A stretch of DNA of 64,000 nucleotides from Sporosarcina sp. FSL W8-0480. Its GTDB lineage: Bacteria > Bacillota > Bacilli > Bacillales_A > Planococcaceae. Shown here piece by piece: positions 43,165 through 51,483 of this stretch. The translations under genes and the position numbers were made by a program. Positions within the stretch are counted from its first letter, which is position 1, and the number at the start of each line of letters is the position of its first letter. The stretch lies in assembly GCF_037963765.1 (NCBI RefSeq), contig NZ_CP150166.1:1152001-1216000 (forward strand), read 5' to 3'. The notes under the pieces were generated by a model that worked only from the letters and a program-made list of their open reading frames with translations, did not search any database and was not told where the DNA came from.

Positions 43165-43290
43165 CACAAAATGACAATAAAACCCGGGAAATGACCGATA
43201 ACTTCCGGGAAATGATCGATAAGTCGTCGTAAGTGATCGATAAAGTTTGGGAAATGATCGATAAACTTCGGGAAATGACCGATAACTTTC
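43165..43290 (+). repeat. tandem array with a 21-bp period (GGGAAATGATCGATAAACTTC units)
   Basis: About six units begin with ATGA or GTGA at 43171, 43191, 43212, 43233, 43254 and 43275, spaced 20, 21, 21, 21 and 21 bases. The unit consensus is about GGGAAATGATCGATAA plus five variable bases. Each unit contains stop codons in the frames with start codons, so it is not coding. It fills the spacer before the vanZ-like gene. It differs in sequence from the array at 38238 but has almost the same period. Confidence 0.88.
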
Positions 43291-43367
43291 ACAAGACCAA
43301 ATGAAACTCGCTTACGATTGAAAACGTCAAGGTCTTTTAGAAGAAATCGGAGTCTAAAGGAGAAGCT

Positions 43368-43973
43368 ATGTGGTTAATTAGTATGTATGTCATCGAGATG
43401 CTTTTATATATGATCGTCGCGTTCCCTATCTATGCGATTGTGCGAATGCTCATCGTCAAAAGAAGGAAGCTTCCCATAAACAAGTGGCATGAAGTGCTGC
43501 TTGCCTTATTCGTCCTTTACTTAGTCGGGCTCGCCACCCAGACAATTATCCCGAAGTGGAATATGGGCGTGGACGTCCATACGGGAAAGTTCTATTTAGA
43601 TGTTTATGGAATTAATCGCATATCAAGTGTCAATCTCATACCGTTTCAAACGATTTTAAATTACTTTCATGTTAATGAACATGTCAGCGGCTGGAGCAGC
43701 GTTTCACTTGTGAATCTCCTTGGTAACATTTTCGTGTTTTCTCCGATAGGATTTTACATTCCATTGTTGTGGAGAAGGATGGATTCATTTAAAGCGATTT
43801 TATTCATAGGATTAGGTGTCACTTGCTTCATCGAAGGTACTCAATATTTCATTGGCCGTAGCACAGATATTGATGACATTATCTTGAACACAATCGGCGT
43901 AATGATTGGATATGGCGTCTTTCTTGTTTGGGAAATCTTTTCTCGACGTGAAAAAACTGTTGACCGTAAATAA
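43368..43973 (+). CDS. VanZ-family membrane protein
   Basis: A 201-residue protein with about five membrane helices. The core NLIPFQTI...GWSSVSLVNLLGNIFVFSPIGFYIPLL and TDIDDIILNTIGVMIGYG is the VanZ-like domain, named after the teicoplanin-resistance accessory protein. Chromosomal members have varied and mostly unknown roles, and some affect glycopeptide tolerance or sugar-related metabolism. It starts with ATG behind AAAGGAGAAG. No van genes are nearby. Confidence 0.9.
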   Translation: MWLISMYVIEMLLYMIVAFPIYAIVRMLIVKRRKLPINKWHEVLLALFVLYLVGLATQTIIPKWNMGVDVHTGKFYLDVYGINRISSVNLIPFQTILNYFHVNEHVSGWSSVSLVNLLGNIFVFSPIGFYIPLLWRRMDSFKAILFIGLGVTCFIEGTQYFIGRSTDIDDIILNTIGVMIGYGVFLVWEIFSRREKTVDRK

Positions 43974-44020
43974 TCATTTTGTTATGATAAAAACAACTTT
44001 CAGAAAGTAGGTGATGTTTT

Positions 44021-44092
44021 ATGGCGAAAATCAATATGGCTAATGTGCAAATGATCGGACCCATTCTATCACCTGCGAGACTTGCCAATTAG
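44021..44092 (+). CDS. 23-residue peptide frame, unknown
   Basis: A small frame beginning MAKINMANVQMIGPIL and ending SPARLAN. GTAGGTGATG lies just ahead of the ATG, and a strong terminator follows 25 bases after the stop, so it sits in a plausible own transcript or leader. The peptide is mildly hydrophobic and amphipathic. No family recognised. It may be a leader peptide, a small gene or chance. Confidence 0.4.
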   Translation: MAKINMANVQMIGPILSPARLAN

Positions 44093-44117
44093 GCATGTCT
44101 ATTCTGTTATGCGCGTG

Positions 44118-44154
44118 AAAGCATGGTGTCCGATCCGGAACCATGCTTTTTTAT
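44118..44154 (+). terminator. terminator before rsgA
   Basis: AAAGCATGGT pairs with ACCATGCTTT around GTCCGATCCGGA, followed by T bases. It follows the small frame and precedes rsgA by about 30 bases. Confidence 0.88.
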
Positions 44155-44183
44155 ATTCACGAACATAACTGGAGGAATTACAT

Positions 44184-45266
44184 TTGATTAACTTGAAAGA
44201 ATACGGTTGGAACGAAACACATGAAAAGAACTTCAATGCAATCCAAGAAGAATTGAAAGCAAACAACTGCGTGGCAGGCAGAGTCACGCTTGAACATAAA
44301 CGGATGTATCGGGTAATGACAGAAGAAGGTGAATGGCTCTCTGTCTGTTCGGGAGCATTTCAGCATGCAGCGTTTGAAAGACGTGATTTCCCGGCGGTCG
44401 GGGACTGGGTGTTAGTCGAGAGGATGCCTGGGGAAGAAAGAGGAATCATTCACGGAATCCTTCCACGGACATCATTGTTTTCAAGGAAGTCGGCAGGTTC
44501 AACAATTTCCGAGCAAATCATCGCGGTGAACGTAGATATCGTTTTCCTTGTCATGTCGATGAATTATGATTTCAACGCAAGAAGACTTGAACGATATCTT
44601 GTAGCGGCATATGATTCAGGCGCAACACCAGTTGTTGTGCTGACGAAGAAGGATCTTTGTGATAACCCTGAGTATTATATCGAACAGGCAGAAATTATCG
44701 CACCCGGTGCGGATATTTATTCAGTGAGCAATACAACCGGTGACGGGATCGAGCTGCTCACTGAATTATTAAAGGGCGGCAAGACCGCGGCGTTGTTAGG
44801 TTCTTCCGGAGTCGGAAAATCATCGCTTGTCAATGCGATTTGCGGGGATGGAACGATGGCGGTGCAAGGCATTCGGGAAGATGATGCAAAAGGCCGTCAT
44901 ACGACGACCCACCGGGAACTTCTGAAAATACCTACGGGTGGCGTTCTGATTGATACACCGGGGATGAGGGAGTTCCAATTATGGAATGAAAGCGAAAGCT
45001 TGGACTCCGGATTCAAAGATATTGAGTCACTTTCCGAGACATGCAAATTCAATGATTGCCGACATGTAGGGGAACCGGGCTGTGCAATTCAGGAAGCACT
45101 TGATACGGGTGAATTGTCCACGGAGCGTTATGCAAACTATGTTAAATTGCAAAAAGAAATTGCTTTTCTCGATCGGAAAATGAATCGCCAAGCGCAGGCG
45201 GCTGAACGTGATAAATGGAAAAAAGTCACGAAGAGCATGCGGAAGCATCCTTCCAAAAAGAAATAA
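44184..45266 (+). CDS. rsgA: ribosome-maturation GTPase RsgA
   Basis: A 360-residue circularly permuted GTPase that checks maturation of the 30S subunit. The motif order shows the permutation: G4 TKKD (154-157), then G1 GSSGVGKSS (206-214), then G3 DTPG (257-260). An N-terminal OB fold precedes them, and zinc ligands Cys287, Cys292, His294 and Cys300 follow. The start is TTG behind TGGAGGA. The gene is alone and not in the usual prpC-prkC-rpe cluster; together with its length (about 60 residues above the standard form) this suggests a second RsgA paralogue. Confidence 0.93.
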   Translation: MINLKEYGWNETHEKNFNAIQEELKANNCVAGRVTLEHKRMYRVMTEEGEWLSVCSGAFQHAAFERRDFPAVGDWVLVERMPGEERGIIHGILPRTSLFSRKSAGSTISEQIIAVNVDIVFLVMSMNYDFNARRLERYLVAAYDSGATPVVVLTKKDLCDNPEYYIEQAEIIAPGADIYSVSNTTGDGIELLTELLKGGKTAALLGSSGVGKSSLVNAICGDGTMAVQGIREDDAKGRHTTTHRELLKIPTGGVLIDTPGMREFQLWNESESLDSGFKDIESLSETCKFNDCRHVGEPGCAIQEALDTGELSTERYANYVKLQKEIAFLDRKMNRQAQAAERDKWKKVTKSMRKHPSKKK

Positions 45267-45278
45267 AAATTTGCAAAT

Positions 45279-45316
45279 GCAGGAGAAAAGGAAAAAATCC
45301 TATCTCCTGTTTTTTT
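45279..45316 (+). terminator. terminator of rsgA
   Basis: CAGGAGA pairs with TCTCCTG around an inner GGA...TCC-containing loop, followed by seven T bases. Confidence 0.85.
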
Positions 45317-45410
45317 ATTGATGAATATTTAGCATACTCGATACGTATAAGGGGAATCTATAGTTATCAAAAGTCTTTACTGACAAAAGGTAATGGATTG
45401 GGGTGTGTAG

Positions 45411-46187
45411 ATGGAGTCAATATGGTTGGAATATGCCTGGACATTATTAATTCTAATTGCATTGGAAGGTTTATTATCAGCAGACAATGCATTAGTACTT
45501 GCTGTTATTGCAAAGCATCTACCAGAGGACCAGAAAAAGAAAGCGATTAATTATGGAATCATTATGGCTTTCGCTTTTAGGTTTGTTGCGCTTTTTGCGA
45601 TTTCTTTTATCGCGAATGTCTGGCAGATACAGGCCATAGGAGCTGCCTATCTTCTTTACTTAGGCTTAAAGCATATTATAAGGGCGCGTTTAGCAAAAGG
45701 TGATAAAAATGTTCATAAGAACGATGATAAGCAATCAGCTGGTAAAGGTTTCCGTGCAACTGTAGGGAAAATTGCGTTAGCTGACCTTGCATTTGCAATT
45801 GATTCGATCTTAGCCGCGGTTGCGCTTGCCCTTGGTCTTCCTGATTCACCATTAGGTAATTTTGGCGGTATGGATGGAGGGCAATTTATTGTCGTTGTTC
45901 TTGGAGGTATTGCCGGACTTATTTTGATAAAGTTTGCAGCAACTTGGTTTGTACAGCTATTGAGCAAACGTCCTGCATTGGAAGCAACAGCATATGCAAT
46001 CGTTGCCTGGGTTGGTGTCAAACTTGCGGTCATCACTCTTGCCCACAAGGATATCGGTCTCATAGACCATGATTTCCCTCACAGTACTGTATGGACACTT
46101 ATTTTTTATGGCGTATTAGTAGGTATTGCACTGCTTGGTTGGTTTGCACCAAGTAATAAAACTGGAACAAAAAATCAAAGCGTGTAA
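45411..46187 (+). CDS. TerC-family membrane protein (YkoY-like)
   Basis: A 258-residue protein with about eight membrane helices. The acidic signature EGLLSADNALVLAV and ADLAFAIDSILAAVA mark the TerC family, whose Bacillus members export manganese or help metallate secreted proteins. The usual Mn-sensing yybP-ykoY leader is not seen in the 140 bases upstream. The ATG at 45411 is preceded by TTGGGGTG. Monocistronic with a strong terminator. Confidence 0.9.
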   Translation: MESIWLEYAWTLLILIALEGLLSADNALVLAVIAKHLPEDQKKKAINYGIIMAFAFRFVALFAISFIANVWQIQAIGAAYLLYLGLKHIIRARLAKGDKNVHKNDDKQSAGKGFRATVGKIALADLAFAIDSILAAVALALGLPDSPLGNFGGMDGGQFIVVVLGGIAGLILIKFAATWFVQLLSKRPALEATAYAIVAWVGVKLAVITLAHKDIGLIDHDFPHSTVWTLIFYGVLVGIALLGWFAPSNKTGTKNQSV

Positions 46188-46212
46188 ACATCACTGGATG
46201 TTTACACGCTTT
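46175..46212. terminator. terminator between terC and a convergent small gene
   Basis: AAGCGTGTAAACATC pairs with GATGTTTACACGCTT around four bases, followed by T bases. It overlaps the terC stop codon and faces the convergent 66-residue gene. Confidence 0.92.
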
Positions 46213-46218
46213 TTTCAT

Positions 46219-46419
46219 TCATCGCGGATTTTTATGAATCCGCTCTTTACGTAAGTCTTCCTTCTGATCATCCAAGTTAATGGTATCTACTGTTTGCATG
46301 TCCTCGTGCATATCAAATAAACTCACCCCTTCAGAAGGGATTCCTTCCGGATGCGCCAAATAGCGAAAGTCGATATCCTTTCGGTCTTCTTTGGACATAT
46401 TGCGTCTTGATTCTGACAT
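46219..46419 (-). CDS. small charged protein, unknown
   Basis: A 66-residue hydrophilic protein (MSESRRNMSKEDRKDIDFRY start) rich in Asp, Glu, Arg and Lys, with no membrane segment or cysteine. GAGGAGGCAGTAAG precedes the ATG. It ends beside the terC terminator. Such short charged proteins in sporeformers are often spore- or stress-related, but I do not recognise it. Confidence 0.65.
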   Translation of the reverse strand: MSESRRNMSKEDRKDIDFRYLAHPEGIPSEGVSLFDMHEDMQTVDTINLDDQKEDLRKERIHKNPR

Positions 46420-46811
46420 CTTACTGCCTCCTCATTGAGTACTCCCCAATAGGATGGCGATATTAGCAATAAATATCCAAATACGAGAACAGTAAATGTC
46501 TATCGTCTACGCGGCGCTATAGTCGTTTTTTCTTTGGAGAGCACTTTGCGTACAATTGGATATACGATTGGAGCCCATTTAATAGCCGTTTTAATCAGTC
46601 TTCCTATTTTCATTTTATTACGCTCCTTTTATGTATTAATTTGCCCTCTCTTACAGAATTATAAACAAAACTTTCTCCTCTATAACTGTTGCAGAATGCC
46701 AATCAATCTCTTGTTTGGCATTTTTTATACTTTCTTTTTTAAAAATATGTTTGATTTTAAAAGTTTTGGGGCAGGATGGGGGAAATTGTAAGAGAGGAGA
46801 ACTACTTTTTT
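46420..46811. other. spacer with an internal terminator-like hairpin
   Basis: No supported gene. A hydrophobic frame from 46534 runs across a clear hairpin (AATGCCA ... TGGCATTTTTT, 46694-46728), so I do not call it. The hairpin may end a short untranslated leader or attenuate the LysM-3D gene. Confidence 0.45.
46694..46728 (+). terminator. terminator-like hairpin upstream of the LysM-3D gene
   Basis: AATGCCA pairs with TGGCATT around a 14-base loop, followed by TTTTATACTTT. It lies 85 bases before the LysM-3D start. Confidence 0.55.
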
Positions 46812-47648
46812 ATGAAAATGAAAATGATTTTATTGACTGTTGTTCTGACATTTTCTTATAGTGTTTTAGCCGAAGCAGCCCCGGTCGGCTCAACAGAACA
46901 GGCGGAATTTAAAGGGGAAATTGCAAGTGTTACTATTGAAACAAAAGAATTTAGTGAAGACATAGAAACTATCCAAAGTGACATTCCATTCATGGAGTTA
47001 TTGGCGGGGGAAATACCACATATTTATCCGCCGCCTGAGATTTTGGAAAATGTGCCCCAAACGTATACGGTAATGAAGGGGGACAACCTGTTTAGAATAG
47101 CGATGAATCATAACGTCTCTCTATCCGAGTTAATGAGTTGGAATAACTTAACTGGCGATCTAATCCATCCGGGTGAAGTTTTAGTGATTAAAGGTGGGGA
47201 TCTAACTGAAGATGTGGGTCTTGTACAAGTCGCATCGATTACACCTGAAACAGTCCCAGAATCTGATGAACCGAAAGAACCGAAAGATTTAAAAGAGCCA
47301 AAAGAACCTAAGCAACCTGCATTCCAAGTTGCCATTTCAACACCTCCCGCCTCTGAAGGGGACGAATTTATTGTAACAGCCACAGCATATACAGCGTATT
47401 GCACTGGTTGTTCTGGAACAACAGCATATGGAATTGACCTACGATCCAATCCGGATCAAAAAGTAATCGCGGTCGACCCAAAACTCATTCCACTTGGAAC
47501 GAAAGTATGGGTTGAAGGTTATGGTGAGGCGATTGCTGGAGATACTGGAGGAGCTATCAAAGGACATAGAATTGATGTCTTCATCCCTTCTTATGATAGT
47601 GCGATGGAATGGGGAGTAAAGAAAGTAAAGATAAAAGTTTTGAATTAA
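46812..47648 (+). CDS. secreted LysM and 3D-domain cell-wall enzyme (YocH-like)
   Basis: A 278-residue exported protein. The signal peptide ends near residue 23 (SVLAEAAP). A LysM peptidoglycan-binding domain (about 81-130: [20 protein letters not shown]) is joined by a Lys/Glu/Pro linker with repeated KEPK units to a C-terminal 3D domain (about 189-278: [14 protein letters not shown] ... [16 protein letters not shown]). The 3D domain with its catalytic Asp is found in YocH and in resuscitation-type muralytic enzymes. I start it at ATG 46812 behind GAGAGGAGA. YocH is controlled by WalRK in Bacillus; I could not confirm a WalR box. Confidence 0.9.
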   Translation: MKMKMILLTVVLTFSYSVLAEAAPVGSTEQAEFKGEIASVTIETKEFSEDIETIQSDIPFMELLAGEIPHIYPPPEILENVPQTYTVMKGDNLFRIAMNHNVSLSELMSWNNLTGDLIHPGEVLVIKGGDLTEDVGLVQVASITPETVPESDEPKEPKDLKEPKEPKQPAFQVAISTPPASEGDEFIVTATAYTAYCTGCSGTTAYGIDLRSNPDQKVIAVDPKLIPLGTKVWVEGYGEAIAGDTGGAIKGHRIDVFIPSYDSAMEWGVKKVKIKVLN

Positions 47649-47651
47649 GTA

Positions 47652-47694
47652 GAATCGCATTGGGAGTCAATTGTCTCCCAGTGCGGTTTTTTTT
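47652..47694 (+). terminator. terminator of the LysM-3D gene
   Basis: CGCATTGGGAG pairs with CTCCCAGTGCG (one G-T pair) around TCAATTGT, followed by eight T bases. Confidence 0.92.
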
Positions 47695-47771
47695 ATTGGT
47701 TTGTGAAAACTGATTCAAGTTTCACAGTATGGTACAATTAATGAAAAGGGCATAAAGTTGGGGGAAGTATA

Positions 47772-48623
47772 ATGATAGACATGAATCGTGAGCTTTATAA
47801 TTTCTTATGTGAGAATACGAACTCGATAACTGAGAAATGGCTATTGGATCGTGAGGAATTAAAAGGGTCCATTTACTCCAAAAACGCCGGTGAATGGGCT
47901 GATAAGTTATTAAGTGAACAAAATACGTTGACCAATCTGACTGTCGCAAGCAGTCTGTTAAATGATTGTAGCGTGTTTCAGGAAAATAAAAGAAATTGGG
48001 CTATTGTGGTTACAGAAAGTCGAGTCAATTCTAATACTCCCATTTTTGAAGTATTAGATGCACTTTCCAAGCTCCGGTCGACATATTGGTTTTTTATTGA
48101 GCAGTTTGTTGAAAGAGAAGGGGAGAGGGTTCTTCGCTCGGACATCATGGGCTGGGGCATTACCATCCATAGGGCGTTGGACGAACTGATGGTGGATTTC
48201 TCAAAGAGATATGATGACTTGATGAATAACAGATTGGATGCACAACAAACTCTTATTGAAGAATTGAATGCGCCAATTATTAAGCTGAATTCTTCAATCG
48301 GTGTGCTACCGCTTATAGGAGACGTCGATACGGCACGGGTTCAGTCCATATCGGATTATGTTCCCCATAAATGCACAAAGCTTGACTTGAGCCACCTCTT
48401 CATCGACTTATCAGGGGTATCCATTCTTGATACAATGGTGGCAAATCATATCTATCAACTTACCCAAGTTCTTGGTTTGCTTGGTATTGAATCGACAATT
48501 ACAGGAATCAGACCGGAAATCGCACAAACTTCTGTCCAATTAGGTTTGGATTTCTCTAAGATTCATACAACGAGTTCATTGCAATTAGCCTTAAAAACAA
48601 TTTTCAGAGAACCAGCTATATAA
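47772..48623 (+). CDS. RsbR-like stressosome protein with STAS domain
   Basis: A 283-residue protein with an N-terminal non-haem-globin-like sensor domain (about 1-150) and a C-terminal STAS domain (about 165-278). The STAS core LPLIGDVDTARVQSI and FIDLSGVSILDTMVANHIY matches RsbR paralogues, including the threonine in DTMVA that RsbT phosphorylates in known members. Stressosomes built from such proteins release RsbT to activate the SigB cascade. It is an isolated paralogue; rsbS and rsbT are not nearby. ATG 47772 has TTGGGGGAAG upstream. Confidence 0.88.
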   Translation: MIDMNRELYNFLCENTNSITEKWLLDREELKGSIYSKNAGEWADKLLSEQNTLTNLTVASSLLNDCSVFQENKRNWAIVVTESRVNSNTPIFEVLDALSKLRSTYWFFIEQFVEREGERVLRSDIMGWGITIHRALDELMVDFSKRYDDLMNNRLDAQQTLIEELNAPIIKLNSSIGVLPLIGDVDTARVQSISDYVPHKCTKLDLSHLFIDLSGVSILDTMVANHIYQLTQVLGLLGIESTITGIRPEIAQTSVQLGLDFSKIHTTSSLQLALKTIFREPAI

Positions 48624-48634
48624 AAACAAACAAG

Positions 48635-48668
48635 AAAGCATCCGGCATAACGACCGGATGCTTTTTTA
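48635..48668. terminator. shared terminator between the RsbR-like and nat genes
   Basis: AAAGCATCCGG pairs with CCGGATGCTTT around CATAACGA, flanked by A and T runs, between convergent genes. Confidence 0.9.
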
Positions 48669-49412
48669 GATGATTTCAATGCCAAACAGCTCTACCATGA
48701 CAGAAGTTCTCTCAGTAGGTGTAAGTACTCTATTTGTCTTGATTCCTTTTTCATAAATGGATAGTTCATCATCATATAATGAAATCCGACCTGTTTCAGT
48801 CGCCTTCGTAATGATATCCACATGAGTGAATGTTGAATCCGCAGAAACTTGATTGAACACACAGCCCTCATGGAAATCTTCAAGGCGCTTCTGTGTTGCT
48901 TCGAACTTATAAATCATACGGGATTCCCCATTTCTTGTCCGGTTAAGTACATACATTACATCATCGAGTTTCGTAACGCCGTAACTTCCACTTACATCAG
49001 TACATATGCCACCATTTAACGGAATTGGAAGAACTGTTGAATCTCCGAAACCGACATCTACGAGATAAGTCTCATCCAAATGAACGAGAATAGCCGCATG
49101 TGTCTCCGGCTTTGCCCATTTCCCATTAGGTCTGAAGACAGTCGCTGCGACCAAGGTTGCATCATATCCAAGTTTGACCAACAACCAATGGAAAAGGCCG
49201 TTTAACTCGTAACAATATCCCCCGCGCATTCGGGTGACGATTTTCTCATAGATCGTATTCAAGTTCAGATAAATAGGAACTTTGCGGATGACATCTAAAT
49301 TTTCAAATGGAATGTTCGTCATATGCAAAAACTGTAGTTCTTTCAAGTTGTTTAATGAAGGATCCGTCAAATGACTTGCATTAAAACGCTTTAGGTACTT
49401 TTCAATATTCAT
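48666..49412 (-). CDS. arylamine N-acetyltransferase
   Basis: A 248-residue NAT that transfers acetyl from acetyl-CoA to aromatic amines. The catalytic triad is Cys67 (RMRGGYCYELN), His105 (THAAILV) and Asp119 (LVDVGFGD). The FENLDV stretch near residue 36 is also typical. The length is near the family norm of about 260. ATG 49412 follows AAGGAGGTCAGGGGC. Xenobiotic detoxification is the usual role; some bacterial members make natural products, but no such genes are adjacent. Confidence 0.92.
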   Translation of the reverse strand: MNIEKYLKRFNASHLTDPSLNNLKELQFLHMTNIPFENLDVIRKVPIYLNLNTIYEKIVTRMRGGYCYELNGLFHWLLVKLGYDATLVAATVFRPNGKWAKPETHAAILVHLDETYLVDVGFGDSTVLPIPLNGGICTDVSGSYGVTKLDDVMYVLNRTRNGESRMIYKFEATQKRLEDFHEGCVFNQVSADSTFTHVDIITKATETGRISLYDDELSIYEKGIKTNRVLTPTERTSVMVELFGIEII

Positions 49413-49611
49413 GCCCCTGACCTCCTTGCCTACTTATTCCTATCCTATCATCTAAGTAAAATATTGTGAATGACATAAATCGCAGCTTACTGGGACATTT
49501 TTCTTATTAGATAAATGGATAAAAGGGGTATTCAAGTCTCATGAAATATGTTATTATAATAGAAAGATAATTCGGATTATACTAATCTGATGAGAGATAT
49601 GGGGTATTCAT

Positions 49612-50445
49612 ATGAGAAAACATAATCTTGTTTGGCTTACAATTGTAGGGGCCTGTTTATTACTTCTAGTTGGGTACAGCGATCAGACAAAGCGGGTGCA
49701 TCAACCGAATATGATGAGTATTGCTCATAGGGGCGCTTCTGGTTTTGCGCCGGAAAATACCCGATCGGCATTTCAAAAAGGTGTAGAACTTCAAGCGGAC
49801 TACTTGGAGTGCGACGTTCATCTATCAAAAGATGGAGAGCTTATAATCATGCACGATGAAAAGATTGACCGTACAACAAATGGAAGCGGTTTCATAAAGG
49901 ATTACACATTGGCCGAATTAAGGGAGTTTGATGCTGGGATCACATTTAGTAAGGAATTCGAGGGTGAGACGATCATGACCCTTAATGAGTTATTAGATGA
50001 ATTTTTTGACCAAATCGGTTTATTAATAGAATTAAAAAATCCCGAAAACTATCCGGGTATTGAAGAAAGTGTAGTATCGGTATTAAGTAAATATGAAGAT
50101 TTAAGTTCAATCATCGTCCAGTCATTTGACGTCGAATCTATGAGAAAAATGCAATCCTTGCTGCCGGAATTAAGCGTAGCAGTCCTGATACGTCCCGCAG
50201 AATCATTTTTATCCGAAAGTAAATTGGATGATTTAACCTCCTTTGCCTCTTTCGTTAATTTCAACGTTTCCTTTGTAAATAAAAGCATGGTGAATAAAGT
50301 TCAACAGCGGGGAAGCAAAGTCCTTGTTTGGTCGAAAAACGACAAGAAACTCGTCTCAAAAGCCCATAAATACGGAGTCGACGGAATCATTTCCGATTAT
50401 CCTACTTGGCGCATAAGCGAACCAATCTATCTCGTACAAGAATAA
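49612..50445 (+). CDS. glycerophosphodiester phosphodiesterase
   Basis: A 277-residue enzyme with an N-terminal membrane anchor or signal (residues 7-22), so it probably acts outside the membrane. The GDPD motifs are AHRGASGFAPENT (His39, Arg40), LECDVHLSKDG (Glu66, Asp68) and IMHDE (His81). It splits deacylated phospholipids, or possibly teichoic-acid-type glycerol phosphodiesters, to glycerol phosphate. No phosphate or glpT genes are adjacent. ATG 49612 follows AGAGATATGGGG. Followed by its own terminator. Confidence 0.92.
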   Translation: MRKHNLVWLTIVGACLLLLVGYSDQTKRVHQPNMMSIAHRGASGFAPENTRSAFQKGVELQADYLECDVHLSKDGELIIMHDEKIDRTTNGSGFIKDYTLAELREFDAGITFSKEFEGETIMTLNELLDEFFDQIGLLIELKNPENYPGIEESVVSVLSKYEDLSSIIVQSFDVESMRKMQSLLPELSVAVLIRPAESFLSESKLDDLTSFASFVNFNVSFVNKSMVNKVQQRGSKVLVWSKNDKKLVSKAHKYGVDGIISDYPTWRISEPIYLVQE

Positions 50446-50455
50446 GTGATCAAAA

Positions 50456-50480
50456 CCGGAATTCCGCATTCCGGTTTTTT
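50456..50480 (+). terminator. terminator of the GDPD gene
   Basis: AACCGGA pairs with TTCCGGTT around ATTCCGCA, followed by T bases and preceded by A bases. Confidence 0.85.
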
Positions 50481-50557
50481 ACTTGCAAAAAAACACTTTA
50501 TTCCAAGGGATTATCCGAAAATTTATAGTATGATAGACGGAATGGAGGAGAAGCATT

Positions 50558-50644
50558 ATGAAATATGACAGAGATAATAGAAATGTACATCATAAATGTA
50601 AATTGAAGGGAGCCGTAAAAAATGTCGACACGCATTTTATATGA
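50558..50644 (+). CDS. 28-residue upstream frame overlapping the pseudouridine synthase start
   Basis: ATG 50558 has ATGGAGGAGAAG directly upstream, a better site than the following gene has. The frame (MKYDRDNRNVHHKCKLKG and on) is basic and ends 22 bases inside the synthase gene. It could couple or dampen translation of the synthase, or be chance. No family recognised. Confidence 0.35.
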   Translation: MKYDRDNRNVHHKCKLKGAVKNVDTHFI

Positions 50645-51296
50645 AGACAATCATTTGCTTGTTGTTGAAAAACCTGTGAATATACCGGTACAAGCCGATG
50701 AAAGCGGCGATGCAGATCTACTTACTCTATTGAAAGAGGATTTGAAGGAACGCTATCAAAAGCCCGGCAATGTTTATCTTGGATTGGTTCATCGACTGGA
50801 TCGTCCAGTAGGGGGAGTCATGGTATTTGCTAAAACATCCAAAGCCGCTTCCCGCTTATCCGATGTATTACGAAAAAGGGAAATGGAAAGGACTTACTTA
50901 ACCGTTGTGCGTGGAAATCTAAAGCATTCAGGTGTATTGGAACATCATTTATGGAAAGATACGAAGAAGAATATAGTACATACGGTTAAAGCAGGCCATC
51001 CGGGAGGCAAAAAGGCCATCCTCCAGTATGAAACAGTTGAGCAAAAGGACGGCATGAGCCTATTGAACGTCCGACTTCACACAGGAAGATCCCATCAAAT
51101 CCGAGTTCAGTTGGCTGCAGTCGGTTCCCCCCTTTACGGAGATCAAAAATACGGGCAACATGTGAATAAACCCGGACAGCAAATTGCATTATGGGCAAAC
51201 ACCCTCGAATTTCCTCATCCGACAACAAAGGAATTACTGAAATTCGAATCGAACCCACCTTCCGCCCATCCGTGGAACATTTGGGAGGATAAGTGA
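50622..51296 (+). CDS. RluA-family pseudouridine synthase
   Basis: A 224-residue RNA-modifying enzyme lacking the N-terminal S4 domain of RluD-type members. The catalytic aspartate is Asp60 in VHRLDRPVGGVMVFAK. TGRSHQIRVQLA and SPLYGDQKYG are the other family blocks. It isomerises specific uridines in rRNA or tRNA; the target is not readable. GAAGGGAG lies ahead of ATG 50622. The short length is common among Bacillus YjbO/YhcT relatives. Confidence 0.9.
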   Translation: MSTRILYEDNHLLVVEKPVNIPVQADESGDADLLTLLKEDLKERYQKPGNVYLGLVHRLDRPVGGVMVFAKTSKAASRLSDVLRKREMERTYLTVVRGNLKHSGVLEHHLWKDTKKNIVHTVKAGHPGGKKAILQYETVEQKDGMSLLNVRLHTGRSHQIRVQLAAVGSPLYGDQKYGQHVNKPGQQIALWANTLEFPHPTTKELLKFESNPPSAHPWNIWEDK

Positions 51297-51398
51297 GGGA
51301 CTTTCACCGAAAAACTTCAAAGCAGGTCATCCGGTTGATTGACATAGAAATTCCATAACCCTACACTTTATACAGAACGACTTTGTGAATTTCAGTGT

Positions 51399-51433
51399 TT
51401 GGAGCGGAAAGCGTCCGCCTGGAACGGAAAGCA
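51399..51433 (+). repeat. dispersed mosaic repeat, copy C (right end only)
   Basis: TTGGAGCGGAAAGCGTCCGC followed by CTGGAACGGAAAGCAA matches the right end of copies A and B. The rest of the unit is missing. Confidence 0.6.
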
Positions 51434-51483
51434 ATTATCCTTAGTTCGTATCTATAGAATGAGAAAATCAGTTGGAGGAAATT

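Noticed and set aside
43165-43290. CRISPR array or coding heptad repeat
   Set aside because: The whole unit is similar and contiguous, without spacers. All reading frames carry stops at each unit.
45267-45410. yybP-ykoY manganese riboswitch before the TerC gene
   Set aside because: The leader contains the rsgA terminator but none of the conserved yybP-ykoY bulge sequences.
46534-46791. An 85-residue hydrophobic frame before the LysM-3D gene
   Set aside because: It runs through a clear terminator hairpin (46694-46728), has only a weak TTG start signal, and its second half has an AT-driven Phe-rich composition.
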